Assembly: GCF_933775445.1 (NCBI RefSeq)
Contig: NC_065873.1
Location: 21,824,001-21,888,000 of the forward strand
Direction: 5' to 3'
Length of the DNA: 64,000 nt
DNA from: Argentina anserina
Lineage: Eukaryota; Streptophyta; Magnoliopsida; Rosales; Rosaceae
Positions 22,901 through 35,107 of the stretch are shown here, one piece after another. The notes beneath the pieces are model-generated. The model saw only the letters and a program-made list of their open reading frames with translations, was not told the origin of the DNA and made no database searches. A program made the translations under genes and the position numbers. Within the stretch, counting starts at the first letter, position 1, and every line of letters starts with the position of its first letter.

Positions 22901-25900
22901 GTATTTATCTTTTAAGTTCAGGAAATTAATTGACACACTGGTTGTAATAAATATGCTGGCCTTGTTAGTTGCCTAGCTTTGTAGGGTCGCTCTGAGAATT
23001 TAAGATCAAGTTAGATGTGATTTGAACTTGATATCACGAGTATATGTGGTATTTGGAATCTAGTGTACTATATTTTATACTTGCATATTACATCGTCTCT
23101 TTCTCTATGAAATTTGTTTCTATTAACATAAGAACGTCGATGCCAGCCTTGTTGCAGAAGGCATTAGATCCACCACCTCCTGATGTTGTTGAAGAAGCAT
23201 TGAATCTGCTGATTCATATGCAAGCATTGGAGAGAACACCTCCAAGGGGTCGGTATGAGCCTACATTTTATGGGCAACTGCTGGCCAGTTTTTCATTGTC
23301 TTTCGATGCTTCTGTGCTTGTTCTTAAGTTTGGAGACGTTGGAATGCTGCGTGAAGGCATTCTTCTGGGCATATTAATGGATACACAACCTCTGCCTATC
23401 CTTCGTCCTTTTGGAGATGAACTTCTGGTATTAACTGTTAAATATGTTATGTATGTTTTAAAATGAGTGTTAGATCGAAAATTGACCTCTGATTTTATTA
23501 ATTCTATAATTTAGTGTTCAGAGTATGCTGATAGCTACTTTAGTGGAGATGACAGTACTGGCCTAACGGGGAAGAAGGAAACAACATTCATGGGAAACTT
23601 GTGCGCTTTTCAATTTTGGCAACGAGTTTTCAAGGTTCATATAAATTCTATTGCTACATATGTACATTCACTAAACCCACTGGAAGTAAGTTTATATATG
23701 TTTCTATTTAAATATTTTGTGTTGTCATGCAGGATAACCTCCGTGTTGAGAATTTGAAGCAAATTCTTCAATTTGATGTGATAAAAACTACTGTATTGGA
23801 ACTTGCCAAGATGGAAGACTGGTGCTCTTTCCATAATCTTGTGCACTCATCTCTGAATCATGTTTCTGAAATATGTATGTAGTGCATTTCACTTCAACAG
23901 TACTATCTACACTAGTATTTCCTTTGAATAAAATACTCATAAATTCGAGTCTGGAATCTTTATGAATATTCAATGATATTAGGGTAGCATTAATGTTTTG
24001 AAGTACCTTGCATCCAGATGAAGATATTCTTCATTCAGTGCACCGGTTCCGGCCCAAGTTTTTGTCCACGTCCAATGGCCTACCAACCTACTATGACCCA
24101 TACGAGTATGAGCATACATGCATCCTTACAAGTCCACAATCAAATGGAGATACAGATGCTCTTGGTACTGGCAATAGGCATCTTGAGCCATCTGATGAAA
24201 CAACAAAATGTGTTGCTGTACCTTTTGTTGCTTCAGATCACTTCCAAAAGAATGATGTGGCTAAAAAGTTGACAACGATAGTGAAACAGGTCATCTATCT
24301 TCGTACTTATCTAAATCTGTGTGGATTCTTCTCAGCTTAAAAGTAAATCATATGTTTCTGTACCATATATTGATCCTGCATTCAGTTACCAAATGTTGAT
24401 TGTTCATGTACTTTCCATGTATCACAGATGAGAGTGCAGCATAGTGAAGATGCATGGAGTAATCAGGATTTAAATGTTAATGATGACTATCATAATAACG
24501 GGGAGGCTCCTGTTTGTATTTATTTTATGAATGGATCCTGCAGATGGGGCAGTGAATGCAGGTTTTCTCATTCACTCAAAGGACAGAGAACCCCGTGCAA
24601 ATTTTTTTTTACTCTCCAGGTACCACAGTGGGTCATTTACATGCATTCCCCTTAAAATGTCTGTGTAGTTGTGTCTCTTTCTGTTTGGTAGTTCGTCTTT
24701 CTGTTGGGCCATGTAAATAGGTTTAACGTGAGTCACATAATTTTAGGATGCACTTCCTGTTAAGATTAAGCAAAGTTCGGAAATGGGAATTTTGTCATTT
24801 CTGTAGACAGCAGTTTATTCAGGTTTTTCTTTATTGAAGTTTTTGGTGAAGCATTAGTGCATTACATCAAGACTCCCAAAAGTTTAACTGTAGTGGACAG
24901 TTGAGTTGAGCATCTTTTACTCAGATCATGCTCTTTATTCAGAATCCTAGGATGTTTACAGTTGCATTGCTACGTAATACACTCAGTTAACATATAGTCG
25001 TCTTTGGATTTATGTGTTAAAAAAACTTGTGAATAATGTCAGTCTGGATGTGCATTAACTTTTTGTAAAATTATTGTATGCCAACTTTTACACATGAAGG
25101 TTGGGAGTATATTAATTAGGTGAGTGATTCATGCAATTCATAAAAATGGAATGCCTTCAATTAAATTTTATATTTCATTAGTTTTCAAGGGGATGCCCCT
25201 TATTTGAGAATTTTTATGCTAGATGCCATTGATTCAGTAGTTATTCCCATGATTATTAACATCACGATTAGCTTACTGCAAAATTCTCATCATATAACAT
25301 TTGTTTCCTCTGCAAATATTACAGGGTTGTCGAAACGGAGAGTCGTGCTTGTTTTCTCATAATGAGAGTCCATTACCAACATCATCCAGCTCATCTAGTT
25401 TATCCAGGAAAAACTTTTGCCTGCCAGAAGATAGCAATGCTACATCTCTGTCCCTATTAAGAGTGTTTTCGATTTCTTCAGATAGATGCCTCCTTTTACT
25501 GGATGACACCAGTCTAAATTTTACCTCCAAGTTTGCTAGCTATTATGAACGATCCAAAATAATCTCTACTACGAGTTTGTCAGACACAACCATATTTGAC
25601 CCTTCACTGACAGGTGTCAGAATATTTTGGGGTCTTAGTCACCCATATCAGACCATCATTTCCAAAGACGGAAATAACCAGATCCCCTGGAAAGAAGTTA
25701 AATGCGTGCTCTGGTTTCCTGATCTTGAAAGCTTCAGTGAGAATTTGGATAGACAAAAAGCTCTAATGCAGATTTTCTTTGAGTATCTTGCCATCCGAAT
25801 GTTGGGTGATGACCTGGAAATGCGAGTCATTCTCACCATGAACAATATCAGGTTTTCACAGCTGCAGGTAAAAAGTTAATGTTGCAAAAGTCTTCACATT

Positions 25901-26364
25901 CTGCAAATGCTCTGCTAAATCTGTACAGATAAGACCAATAACTGACACCCCTATCAATTGTTTGGGCATGCACACTTCCATGTTCCTTTTTTCATTATCT
26001 TTGAATCATCATTTGGTGTGTGACATCTTTTGTTTGTTGATGATAACCGTAGTAGGTAATGGTTTATAATGATGCGTGATATGAGTCATATGGCAGGAAC
26101 TTGAATTGTGAAAGTGTGATTTTGATTGTTTCTTTTCAGGTGGAGAAGCTTGGTAGAGATAGCTTTTTCTTCCTTACAGAGTCATTCCCATTTGATGAGA
26201 TCACCTTCGGAGAGTTGCCAGACAAGCTCAGCACAAAGAAGCCAATGATGACATCAAGACCAACCTCCTATATTTTCGACCTACACCCACCTTCAGAGTT
26301 TCAGTTTGGTAACTATGCAACCTTGCTTCAAGAATCTCTTGGCGATGTCCAGAAAAATATGTAA
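19963..26364 (+). CDS. DExH-box ATP-dependent RNA helicase with CCCH zinc fingers (DExH8 / C3H31-like)
   Basis: Fourteen exons: 19963-20125, 20496-20646, 20734-20907, 21054-21201, 21710-22024, 22215-22361, 22433-22613, 23147-23427, 23515-23634, 23733-23874, 24018-24289, 24428-24619, 25325-25867, 26140-26364. They join in frame to 1017 residues, close to the Arabidopsis homologue as I remember it (At2g47680). Motif I is GETGCGKS (50-57, split by intron 1), motif II DEVH (136-139), motif III SAT (168-170), motif VI QRKGRTGR (369-376). A C-x7-C-x5-C-x3-H zinc finger is at 728-746 and a second CCCH spans the exon 12/13 junction. Family role: ATP-driven RNA remodelling; the targets are unknown to me. 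Oddities: about 12 residues expected after EVGY (the HIGHSK region) are absent, so exon 2 was ended at an in-frame donor at 20646; intron 4 would use a GC donor (21202). Reading the genomic DNA straight past 20646 meets a TAA. Confidence 0.88.
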
Positions 26365-26935
26365 AGAAAAACATCATTAAATGCTCTTGTGCATAACTTA
26401 GATTTCATGGTGATTTTGATGAACCAGTCTAGCCCCCCTTGCTAGCTTAATGGCAGGATCGGCAGATTAGAGCTCCTAAACTTGTTGTCTAGTATTTATC
26501 AGTAACTAAGTTAAATTTCTCCACAATTTTGTCTCGAGTATTCAGTCTTTGATGACCGTCCTCCATGGTCGCTTTCTAGTCCCACAATTTTCTTCTGAGA
26601 TGAGAGAGAAGGATAAAGAAGGGCTCCATGTCTGAAGAATAGTCAACAACATTATCAGTTCAAGAAAAATAAAAGAAAACCGTGGGCTACGCGGAAGCCA
26701 AGGCCCGCTACGTGTTTCTCAAAACCGTGGGTAATACTCGGGTACGGGTCGGGGGCCCAATAGAAATCTTGCGCGTGGGAATTCACACACTTTTTCCCCT
26801 AATAAATCGGAACTGTGACTGCAACTCCAAAATCTGAAAACTGAGCAACTCCAAGTAGCTCATCTTCATCTTTCATTTCTGTAAATAAGCCTCTAATCCC
26901 CTAAACCCTAATTCAGATTCTCCCAAAACCCCAAA
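26365..26935. promoter_or_regulatory. 3' UTR of the helicase gene and promoter of the next gene
   Basis: The left part is helicase 3' untranslated DNA. The right part, with C- and A-rich leader sequence just before 26936, should be the promoter and leader of the 265-aa protein gene. No other feature was recognised. Confidence 0.4.
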
Positions 26936-28319
26936 ATGTCTCATCCCCACAAAGCCCTGGATTCACGGCACCCCTTAGATTTGTGCACATTTCAACTCCA
27001 TAGCTGGAGACCTTTCCAGGCCCCCAAAACCCTAGACTCCTCCGATCCCACCAACCCCAAACCCTACCACAACACCAAGCGCCCATGCCTCTCCAACCGC
27101 GCGACGTCGTTTTCCATCGACGCCATCGACATGTCCCGGCTGACTTTGGTCGACGACGACCGGACCATCTCCGGAGGGCACGGGAGCTTCCGATTCATCG
27201 CCAGGAAGAGGCGGCGGCGCGGGTCGAGGTCGGTGTCGGGTCGGAGCAGCGATCGGAGCGGGACCCGGAGGTGCTGCTCCGTCGGGGCTTCGGCGGCTTA
27301 CGGGACGTGTTCGGATTTTCCGGTGGCGATTGGGACGGACTCGAGTGGGGAGCTGTTTGGGAATGGGGATGCGAATTGGGCGTCGGATGTGAGTGAGGCT
27401 AAGAATTCGAGGAAGGAGAGGGAGGGAGTTGGGAGTGGAGATAAGGAGAATCAGGGTGCCGGGTTTGGGCCGGGTGGGGGGTTTGATGCTCAGGGGAATG
27501 AGTCCGGGTATGGTAGCGAACCGGGTTACCGTGGGGATGCAGAGTTCGGGTACGGTGATGAACTTGATGAGGAGGAGGATGATGCTCGTTTGTTGTTTTG
27601 GGGCAATCGATTTGGAGGTAGGTACATTTTGTTGTTTGTTGTTTGTTGTTGTTGGTGTGGTGTTGATATCAGTGTCATCTATGATGTAACTTAAATTTAA
27701 CACTTCTTCTTTGATCACATATCAATGGTGTTCTGTTTTATGGTTGCTTCTAGTTGAAGGGGGTGTTCTGTTTGATCACATTTTGGTGTATTGTTGCCAT
27801 ACACTTGTTCAGTAACTCAGGAGTGAAGTATTTTCGACTCATTTGATTCAGTGATGTAATTTGAACTCATGGGTAGGTATATCGCCACTAGAAGAGCGCT
27901 ACCATTTTCATTTGGCAGTGTCGGTGGATTGTGCTGTTCACTTGTTTTTGTGAAAACTGAACCACTGATTTCTGTTCTTCTCCTCTTGTTTGATATGGTA
28001 GATTGTTTGGGAGTTGTAAAGTTAGCCAAATGAGTGTAGTTGTGGGGCTTTCGGCGAAATATGGATGTGAGCATGCTAACAGCATCTTTCATTTTTTGTT
28101 AGGCCGTGCACTAAGATTGTTCATGCATGAGGTTTGAACTTTTGGTTTGCCATTTTATTTGTTCAGTTGCATATACACTAATATTTCTTTGTTTTTGTTC
28201 CAGATAGCGATAGCATGATGGAGGTTGTGGGTGAGAATACTTTCACAGATCAAAAATCGCATCACAGATGTCGCCGTAAGAAACATGATTGCAGAATGGC
28301 TGTAGATTCACCGAGGTGA
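26936..28319 (+). CDS. Plant protein of unknown function, 265 aa, Arg/Ser-rich centre and acidic C-terminal third
   Basis: Two exons, 26936-27617 and 28204-28319, with GT-AG ends, joined through a split GAT codon to 265 residues. I do not recognise a named domain. Visible parts: an N-terminus with LCTFQLHSWRPF and KRPCLSNRATSFSID; a very basic stretch (RKRRRRGSRSVSGRSSDRSG, about 90-109) that could be a nuclear localisation signal; a Gly-rich region with YGSEPGYRGD repeats; then DELDEEEDDARLLFWG (near 211-226); and a basic tail with CRRKKHDCRM. The evenly open frame, codon-like GC content (27050-27600) and clean intron support a real gene. The antisense frame at 27032-27718 is a shadow. No function is claimed. 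Confidence 0.75.
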
Positions 28320-28966
28320 CCAAATCGGTTGGACAGACTTGATACAGAAGGCTTCATTTTACATCATCTTGGCCTCAATTTCCCATTTGAAAAGATTCTG
28401 AGAAAGTTGTTCCCTGGAGGGTATCTGTTTATGAAGTCCCACATCTTGTCATCCTTATCATTTTGAGAGTGAGAGACAGCTCTTGGTAAATATCAACAAT
28501 TCGATTCGGAATTTTGGGTTCATGCCACTATATGTCACATCTTTTTCATTTTATGCTTCAAAGGATTCTGAGTGTGCAATTGTGCATTATACTTATCAAA
28601 TGTAAGATGAGAACTCTTTCTATGTTCGAATGTTTATATCTTGTACTATGAATTCCGAAAGCCTTTCTGTTTTCTTTCAATTACTGTACAAGATAGGGAA
28701 AAGAAAAGTAACTGCAAACTAAACCCCTAACTGATTAAAATGCAAACAGCAGCTGAAGCAGAAAGAAAGTTTTCTTTGAGGAAGCCATGTCTGTGGTTAT
28801 TCCAAACATGTATCAGTAAATGCTTGTACCTCACGTCTTCTTGGTTCGGTAAAAGCCCAAAACCCTGAAATCCACTAAAATATACATCCATTTAGCGAAC
28901 GATGTTGTTAGCTTGAAAATATAATTCAGAGAAAAGCTTAGACTGGAGAAGAGAGGCTGAAGTGAG
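28320..28966. other. 3' UTR of the 265-aa protein gene and upstream DNA of the LYR remnant
   Basis: No conserved frame, repeat or RNA gene was seen. The right end (28900-28966) is the presumed leader of the following reading frame. Confidence 0.35.
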
Positions 28967-29367
28967 ATGGCGACAGCAGAAGCACTGCAGGCCGACAGAT
29001 CGCTGCCCAGAGCGACTCGGAAATCGTTTGCCGGAGATACGGTGATGCTGAAGGGATCCGCGGCGGAGGTCTGACAGAAATTCGAAGAGAATAGGGGCGT
29101 GATGTCAGAGGCGGAGATCCAGAGACTCCTTGGCGAGGCTCGTGAGGCCTCCAGCTTCATCTCCACCATGATCGTTCAGGCCAAGCTCATCTCCCGCCGC
29201 GGCTACGGTAAACTTCAACCTTGCTCTATTACAGTTTGAAATGAACTCCTCGGTTTTACTAGAACTGATTTTTACATTGGAAAATGGTTTGCAGAGTGAA
29301 GCCGGAAAAGGTTCCTGCCGGAGCTACGCTTGAGATTCTTTCTGAAGAAATCCTTCGCAAATCTTAA
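28967..29367 (+). pseudogene. LYR-motif (Complex1_LYR-like) protein with premature stop
   Basis: Exons 28967-29207 and 29297-29367 join to a 103-codon frame. The product resembles the small plant LYR-motif proteins I recall (At3g19508 type): a [20 protein letters not shown] segment, then [37 protein letters not shown] and a C-terminal KVPAGATLEILSEEILRKS. LYR proteins are small mitochondrial assembly factors or accessory subunits. Codon 36 (29072-29074) is TGA where the pattern suggests Arg (CGA), a likely CpG transition. The expected acceptor at 29294 would also shift the frame; only the next AG, at 29296, keeps it. The N-terminus has no clear LYR triplet. It may be a pseudogene, or translation could restart inside. 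The family call is from memory. Confidence 0.6.
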
Positions 29368-29789
29368 TCTCAATGCAACATGAACAATCAGAGACAAGTA
29401 ATTGAGGAACATGGCGGCGTTGCTTAATTTTATTTTCTGTGCTGAAAAGCTTTCAATGTTATTCTAGAGCCATTGTTGTGCTCAAATTTCTCACTCCTTT
29501 TCCATATGATGATCAATGATACTTTGGCTTATTGAACAATCTTTCGCATTGTGCTCTTATTACATTGAACGGCCTTCATGTTCGGCTCGACTATTGTCAC
29601 TTCCTAGTAATAGAGTGCCGGAAAATAAGAGTCTAGTCTTGGAAGAAGAAACCGTATAAAAGTAATAGAGTGCATTAAAAGGTGTGTGATAAAAAATAAT
29701 AATGTGTGTTAATAATAAAAATGGGTGTTAATAATAATTTCCTAATTTTTTTTTTCATATTATTACATTGAGGGTTTATTTGATAACAA
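29368..29789. other. Intergenic DNA before the LINE
   Basis: AT-rich, with a short aataataa-type simple stretch at 29685-29735 just left of the LINE. No gene was seen. Confidence 0.4.
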
Positions 29790-32700
29790 TGGAATCTGAA
29801 CCACTGTTGCTTCTTTCATGAAAAATATTGATGTTGATTTTTTCACTAATCTTTTCTCTATGAACTCTCTTGATGATAACAAGTTTATTATTGGGAACAT
29901 TTTTCCTAATCTTGAGCAGGAGGATATGAATAAACTTTCTGATTATATTTCTCTATTGGTTGTGCATGACGCTCTCTTTTCTATTGGTTCTCTTAAGGCC
30001 CTTGGCTATGATGGTTTTCCTGCAAGCTTTTATCAGCATTATTGACAGTTGTATTCTGGTGATATTTACTACATTGTTTGCAATGCTTTCATTTATGGTT
30101 GCATCCCTTCTGGTCTTAATTATACCATTATCTCTCTAATTCTCAAAGTTGATGATCCTCAACACATGATTAATTTCAGGCCAACTAGTATCTGTTCCAC
30201 CATCTATAAGACCATCTCTAAAGTCATTGTGGCAAAGTTGAGACCTCTTATGATGAAGCTTATAAGTCCTAACCATGTTAGTTATGTCCCTAGAAGACAC
30301 ATTTCAGATAATGTTATGATAGCTCATGAGATGTTGTTCAAGTTTAAGAAGTCTAATGGAATCATGGGTTTCTTAGCTTGGAAGGTGGACTTATCTAAAG
30401 CTTATGATAGACTTGGTTGGAGTTTTATTGAGCAGGTACTTTGTGAAATCAAGCTTCCCTATATGCTAATTAAATTGATCATGAGTTATGTTTTCTCTAC
30501 TAGTTTTCAAATCTGCTTTAATGGTGAACTCACTGACTCTTTTAAGGCTCAAAGAGGAATTAGGTAGGGGGATCCTCTCTCCCTACCTTTTTGTGTTGTG
30601 CATGGAGAAGTTATGTCACATAATTAAGTCTGATGTTAATTCTGGGAGTTGGAAAACTGTTAAAACTTCTCAATGTGGGCCAAGAATTTATCTTTTTTTT
30701 GTAGATTTATTTGATGAGGCTTCATCTAGACAAGCTTCTATTTTAAAGGGCATTCTTGATACATTCTGCTCTTTGTCTGGTGAGTCTGTTAGTTATGAGA
30801 AATCTCTTATATTTTTCTCTCCCAACATTGATAGAAGGTTTGCTAATGATATATGTAGGACTTGTGCCTCCCCCTTGACTGCTGATTTGGGAAAGTATCT
30901 TGGTATGCCTTTAGATAATTCTAGAATCAACAAACATACTTGTGATGGTTTGTTTGATAAAACTCAAGGTAGATTAGCTAGTTAGAAAAATAAGACTCTT
31001 AGCATTGCTGGTAGACTCACTTTGATTCAATCTGTTACTTCTGCCATCCCAATTTATGTTATGCAGACTGCTAGATTTCCCATCAGTTTTTGTGAGAAGA
31101 TGGATAAGTTAAACTGAGATTTCCTTTGAGGGGACACTGAGGCTAAGAAGAAACTTCACTTAGTCAATTGGGATATTATTTGTCAACCTAAGTCCATTGG
31201 GGGCCTTGGTATTAAGAAAACTTATGAGATGAATCAAGCCATGTTGGCTAAGGTCAGTTGGCGATTTCTTCAAAATGATGCTGGTCTGTGGGTTAATATG
31301 TTTCAGGAGAAATATTTAAAGGATATGGACATCATTGATCATGATTTTTGTGCTCCTTCTGATTGTTCTTCAGTTTGGATAAGTATTTCTCATGGTGCTC
31401 ATTTATTTAGGAAAATTTTTAAGTGGAGAGTGGAGAATGGTAAAAAGATTAACTTCTGGCATGATGTGTGGGTTGGTTCTCTACCCCTTATTGATTGTGC
31501 TCTTTCTTATGCTCCTATTGATCATAATGCTATGGTTTGTGATTTATGGTGTGATTATGGGTGGAATATTCAGCTTTAAACTATGTGTTGTCTTCTTATG
31601 TTGTTCTTCAAATTGTTAATGTTCCAACTAGTTCTTTTTATGATGTTGTTGACCAACTTATTTGGGGGCCTACTTCTAATGGTTGTTTCTCAATCAAGTC
31701 TTCTTACAACTCTCTTTTTGAGATAAATGGTAATCAAAACCCTTTGTGAAGTTTTGTTTGGAAGGTGAATTGTCCTCCCAAGCTGAAAACTTTTCTTTGG
31801 TTTGTGATTCACAAGAAAATTCTAACTAATGTTCAAAGAGCTAGAAAAAGGTTTACCACAAGTGCTACATGTCATATTTGTAACTCTGAAGATGAAAGTC
31901 TCCTTCATCTCTTTAGAGACTGTTGCAAATCTAAATCTATTTGGAATTGTATAAGTCCTCCTGTTTCAATTGCTAATTCATTTTCTCTTGATTGGAATGG
32001 CTGGTTGGCGGCTCAGCTTCACTGTCATTTGAAAATTAAAAATAACATTCAGTGGTGCAATATTTTTGTCTTTGTTTGCTGGTTTATATGGAAGTGGAGA
32101 AACAACTATGTTTTTGATCCCTCATTTATCATGCATGTTTACACTGCTAAAATCATATGGGATTATGCTGAAGAGTGGAGTTGCTCTCTAAGCAAGGCTA
32201 AAGTGAGTTCTTTTTATAGTTCTACTATGCTTTCCTGGTTTAGGCCTTCTACTGGTTGGTATAAGTTGAATATTGATAGCACCAGAACTTCTAACTCTGG
32301 GAAAATTAGTGATGGAGGGGTGATTAGAGATCAACATGGGCATTAGATTCATGGTTTTCAAATGAACTTGGGATTGAAGATATTTTGGATGCTGAGGTTT
32401 GAGGCTTATTTTTTTGTGTGAAACTCATTGCCAAGCATTACAGTGGAAATGTTAAAATTGAGTTTGATTCTGCCATTCTTATCCAACTTATGCAAAGGGA
32501 TAACACTTATATGCATCTTCTTGAATCTCCTTAGGTGCTTCTATAATTTCCAAACTACAGAATGTGAAGCTCTCTCATATTTTTAGAGTATAACATGGTT
32601 TCTCATGAATTGGGACTGATTGAGTTTACTGATCCCCTGCACATACTGCATAGGCTTTCTTGGACGATCTGGCCAGTGTTGCTAGATGTAGGCGCACATG

Positions 32701-32795
32701 AGTTGCTTTAATATTTAGTCTATATTTTTTGCATCCGGACCTTTTATGTCCCCTTTGTAACCAAACAATAAAAAAACTAAAAAAAATTCCCTAAA
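29790..32795 (+). mobile_element. 5'-truncated, decayed L1-type LINE (RT, zf-RVT, RNase H)
   Basis: The interrupted frames follow the order of a plant LINE ORF2: a fragment before RT (SIGSLKALGYDGFPASFYQHY), reverse transcriptase (FRPTSICSTIYKTISK, DLSKAYDRLGW, then RQGDPLSP with the Gln codon turned into TAG at 30565), a damaged active site (FVDLF where FADD is expected, about four residues lost), the zinc-binding C-terminal region (CPPKLKTFLWFVIHKKI, CHICNSEDESLLHLFRDC) and the start of an RNase H domain (GWYKLNIDSTR, GGVIRDQHG). The endonuclease and ORF1 are missing. An A-rich tail (aataaaaaaactaaaaaaaa, near 32770-32790) marks the 3' end. Many stops and frameshifts make it inactive. A target duplication could not be identified. 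Confidence 0.9.
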
Positions 32796-32902
32796 AATGA
32801 AGACATCATATTGTTCAACTCAACCTACAGATATTTTAACTTAAACAAACCAAAATGGGGGTAAACTAACGTCATTGGTGTTACAAACATAATATCTGAA
32901 TT

Positions 32903-33420
32903 CATTTCAACCGAGTTGCTAGTTTTCCTCCATATCCTGATCATCGTCTTCCTCGTCCTCACTATCAACTAACTCATTTTCATCATCTCCCTCGTCACCA
33001 TCTTCTTCGTTTTCAGCTTTTACATGGTTCTCTTCGGTTCTCTTTGCATCACTTGAAGAAGTGGATGGTAAAATGTCATTCATGATTCCCAATTTAAGTT
33101 TTGATATAGAGTAATCTTTGAGAGAATAAAGGGGAAACAAAGAATGAGAGTTCTTACCATATTTCAACCGAGTTGCTAGTTTTCCTCCATATCCTCATCA
33201 TCGTCTCCCTCGTCCTCACTATCAACTAACTCATTTTCATCATCTCCCTCGTCATCATCTTCTTCGTTTTCAGCTTTTACATGGTTCTCTTCGGTTCTCT
33301 GTGCATCACCTGAAGAAGTGGATGGTAAAATGTCACTCATGATTCCCAATTTAAGTTTTGATATAGAGTACTGCAATCTTTGAGAGAAGAAAGGGGAAAC
33401 AAAGAATGAGAGTTCTTACC
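32903..33420 (-). repeat. Tandem duplication (about 257 bp unit) of the last PPAN exon
   Basis: The units at about 32905-33161 and 33162-33418 match closely: both contain the acidic C-terminal coding segment, the end of the preceding intron and the words tctttgagaga, aaggggaaacaaagaatgagagttcttaccat. The right unit is contiguous with PPAN exon 5 and is the one used in the gene model. The left unit encodes the same tail with a few substitutions (GDEGDD against DDEGDD; DDQDMEEN against DDEDMEEN). Confidence 0.9.
32919..33052 (-). pseudogene. Duplicated terminal exon of PPAN with a shifted acceptor
   Basis: This segment encodes a near copy of the PPAN tail. In the functional copy the acceptor reads cttcag|GTGATGC (exon start 33309). 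Here one G has become A (cttcaagtgatgc), so the only nearby AG lies one base later and splicing from exon 5 would shift the frame. Without such splicing it lies in the 3' UTR. It may be a decaying duplicate. Confidence 0.75.
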
Positions 33421-35107
33421 ATATTCGCTGAACAGGACCGCGCCTTGACACAATCCATTCTCAACCTTAATCAGGCGAAGAGTCATCCTGGGTCCTATCT
33501 CTTGGAGCTTGATAGCACTTTTCGATGAAGCCCGATTCACTCTACCTAGATCACTACCCAAGGTTACCGTTGCGGCTTCATCATCACCTTCACTTTCTGA
33601 ACCATAACCGGCCCTTCAGATGCAAGGAAAAATTGAATGAGATAAAATAACCGTAATATATAGATATCTAATTTCTCTATCTAAAGGACTTCATTATGAT
33701 TTTTCTACCCTGTTGAACCTAATAAAACCAAATGCAACATCAGGCTGAAGTGTTTAAGATTTCTAACCATGAACTCTATCAATATAACGATTTACACTTT
33801 TCGTTAACCATATCCTAAATAATCATTAGACTGCATGATGCAGTGCAACCAAACACCTCAAAATTCATAATACAAGCTTACATTCTCTTCAAAGCATACA
33901 AAATATCTTAAATCTGTTGCCATGCAACAAAATAATAAAATCACAAGAAAGTGCCTTACTTTGTGACAAAGTCACTGACGTCTTGAAGATTCCTCAAATC
34001 AGGTACTTGATGCTTCTGAACAAATTTGCTTATTCTACGGGAGACACCAACAGGCTCTAATCGTATAGAGTAATGTCGAAAATCAATTAGTTTTGTGTCT
34101 TCATTGTAATGAAGCAACAAAATTCTCTGGCAGGAAGAAAGTTTTACCTAAAACATTAAAATCATGACAATTGTGAGTAGGTAGACAAGTTTTTCAACAG
34201 AAACAAGTCAATATATTTTTGTTTTCAGACTCACAGTATTAACATCAATAGATGGAAAGAGATTCCGAAATGCTGCAGATATGAGCTTCAACTGTGGAGG
34301 TTCTTGGTTGCGGCCACCGCCACTTCCAAAACCAGAAAGAATACTCTGCCAAAAACAAAAAAAGTATCATTAGAATCCAGTTTCTTCCATGGAACTTGCC
34401 TATGCTGAATATTATTCGTCACTTTGTGATGCAATGAATGAGCAGGAAACAAATAGCATGAAAAAAAGAACTGTAAAAGCATTGAGCTACATATATTGAC
34501 ATATAAATTTAGTTTACCATGGGTGGATTCTTGAAGAGATCTTTCGGACATCTAGGATTCTTTTGAGAACGTCTGATGTCTACTGCCAGTGAGTACTCTT
34601 CAACTTTAAATGTAAGAGTTGGCCCTTGAGGAGTTGTGGCAACTCTGAGGTAGGGCGCAGTTGGAGTTTTCGACAATATGAGGAAATGTGTAACCCCATA
34701 AGGCCCAGCAACATTCAGAAAGTCCTTGAGAGTGTTGCTTCTCTTCTCCTGAAATACATTGCCATGAATTGAAGTTAATCCACGTCTAAAACAAAGTTCA
34801 ACCTCAAATTATCAAACCAAACAAAACACAAAGCATGACTTATCAAGTTCAATCAGTAGGACAGCATGTTCAAACTTGCGAAATAATCGGATGAGGTCAG
34901 AAGAAAAACCTTAAGATGGAGAGCAGTATGGGGATTCATCAACTGTTTCAAGTCAGCTTTGAGTTGCCTAAGAGGACCAGGCAACCTCCCTCTTGAGAAC
35001 ACAAAGCTCTTTGGAATCTTATCACCTGTGATATGGTCCACAGTAGCCAGCTTCTTCTTTGCAATGGGCTTCACAAATGGCTTCCTCTTATTATTGAAAC
35101 GAGCCAT
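33176..35107 (-). CDS. PPAN: Peter Pan-like / SSF1 Brix-domain ribosome biogenesis protein (PPAN)
   Basis: Six coding exons: 34910-35107, 34518-34748, 34235-34345, 33960-34147, 33420-33613, 33176-33309. They join in frame to 351 residues. The start is MARFNNKRKPFVKP. The Brix domain begins at PKSFVFSRGRLPGPLRQL (about 32-49) and runs through LNVAGPYGVTHFLILS, TPQGPTLTFKVEEYSL, KNPPM and FRHYSIRLEPVGVSRRISK. The C-terminus is an acidic tail (EDDDEGDDENELVDSEDEGD) common in nucleolar proteins. Family role: 60S pre-ribosome assembly and 27S pre-rRNA processing in the nucleolus. A 5'-UTR intron is likely (35147-35272, GT-AG on the minus strand), with the leader starting near 35273-35380. A second copy of the last exon lies downstream at 32919-33051, after the stop, with an altered acceptor. 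Confidence 0.94.

Noticed and set aside
27032..27718. 228-aa antisense frame opposite the 265-aa protein
   Set aside because: Proline/threonine-rich shadow of the real gene. The sense strand has the intron and better structure.
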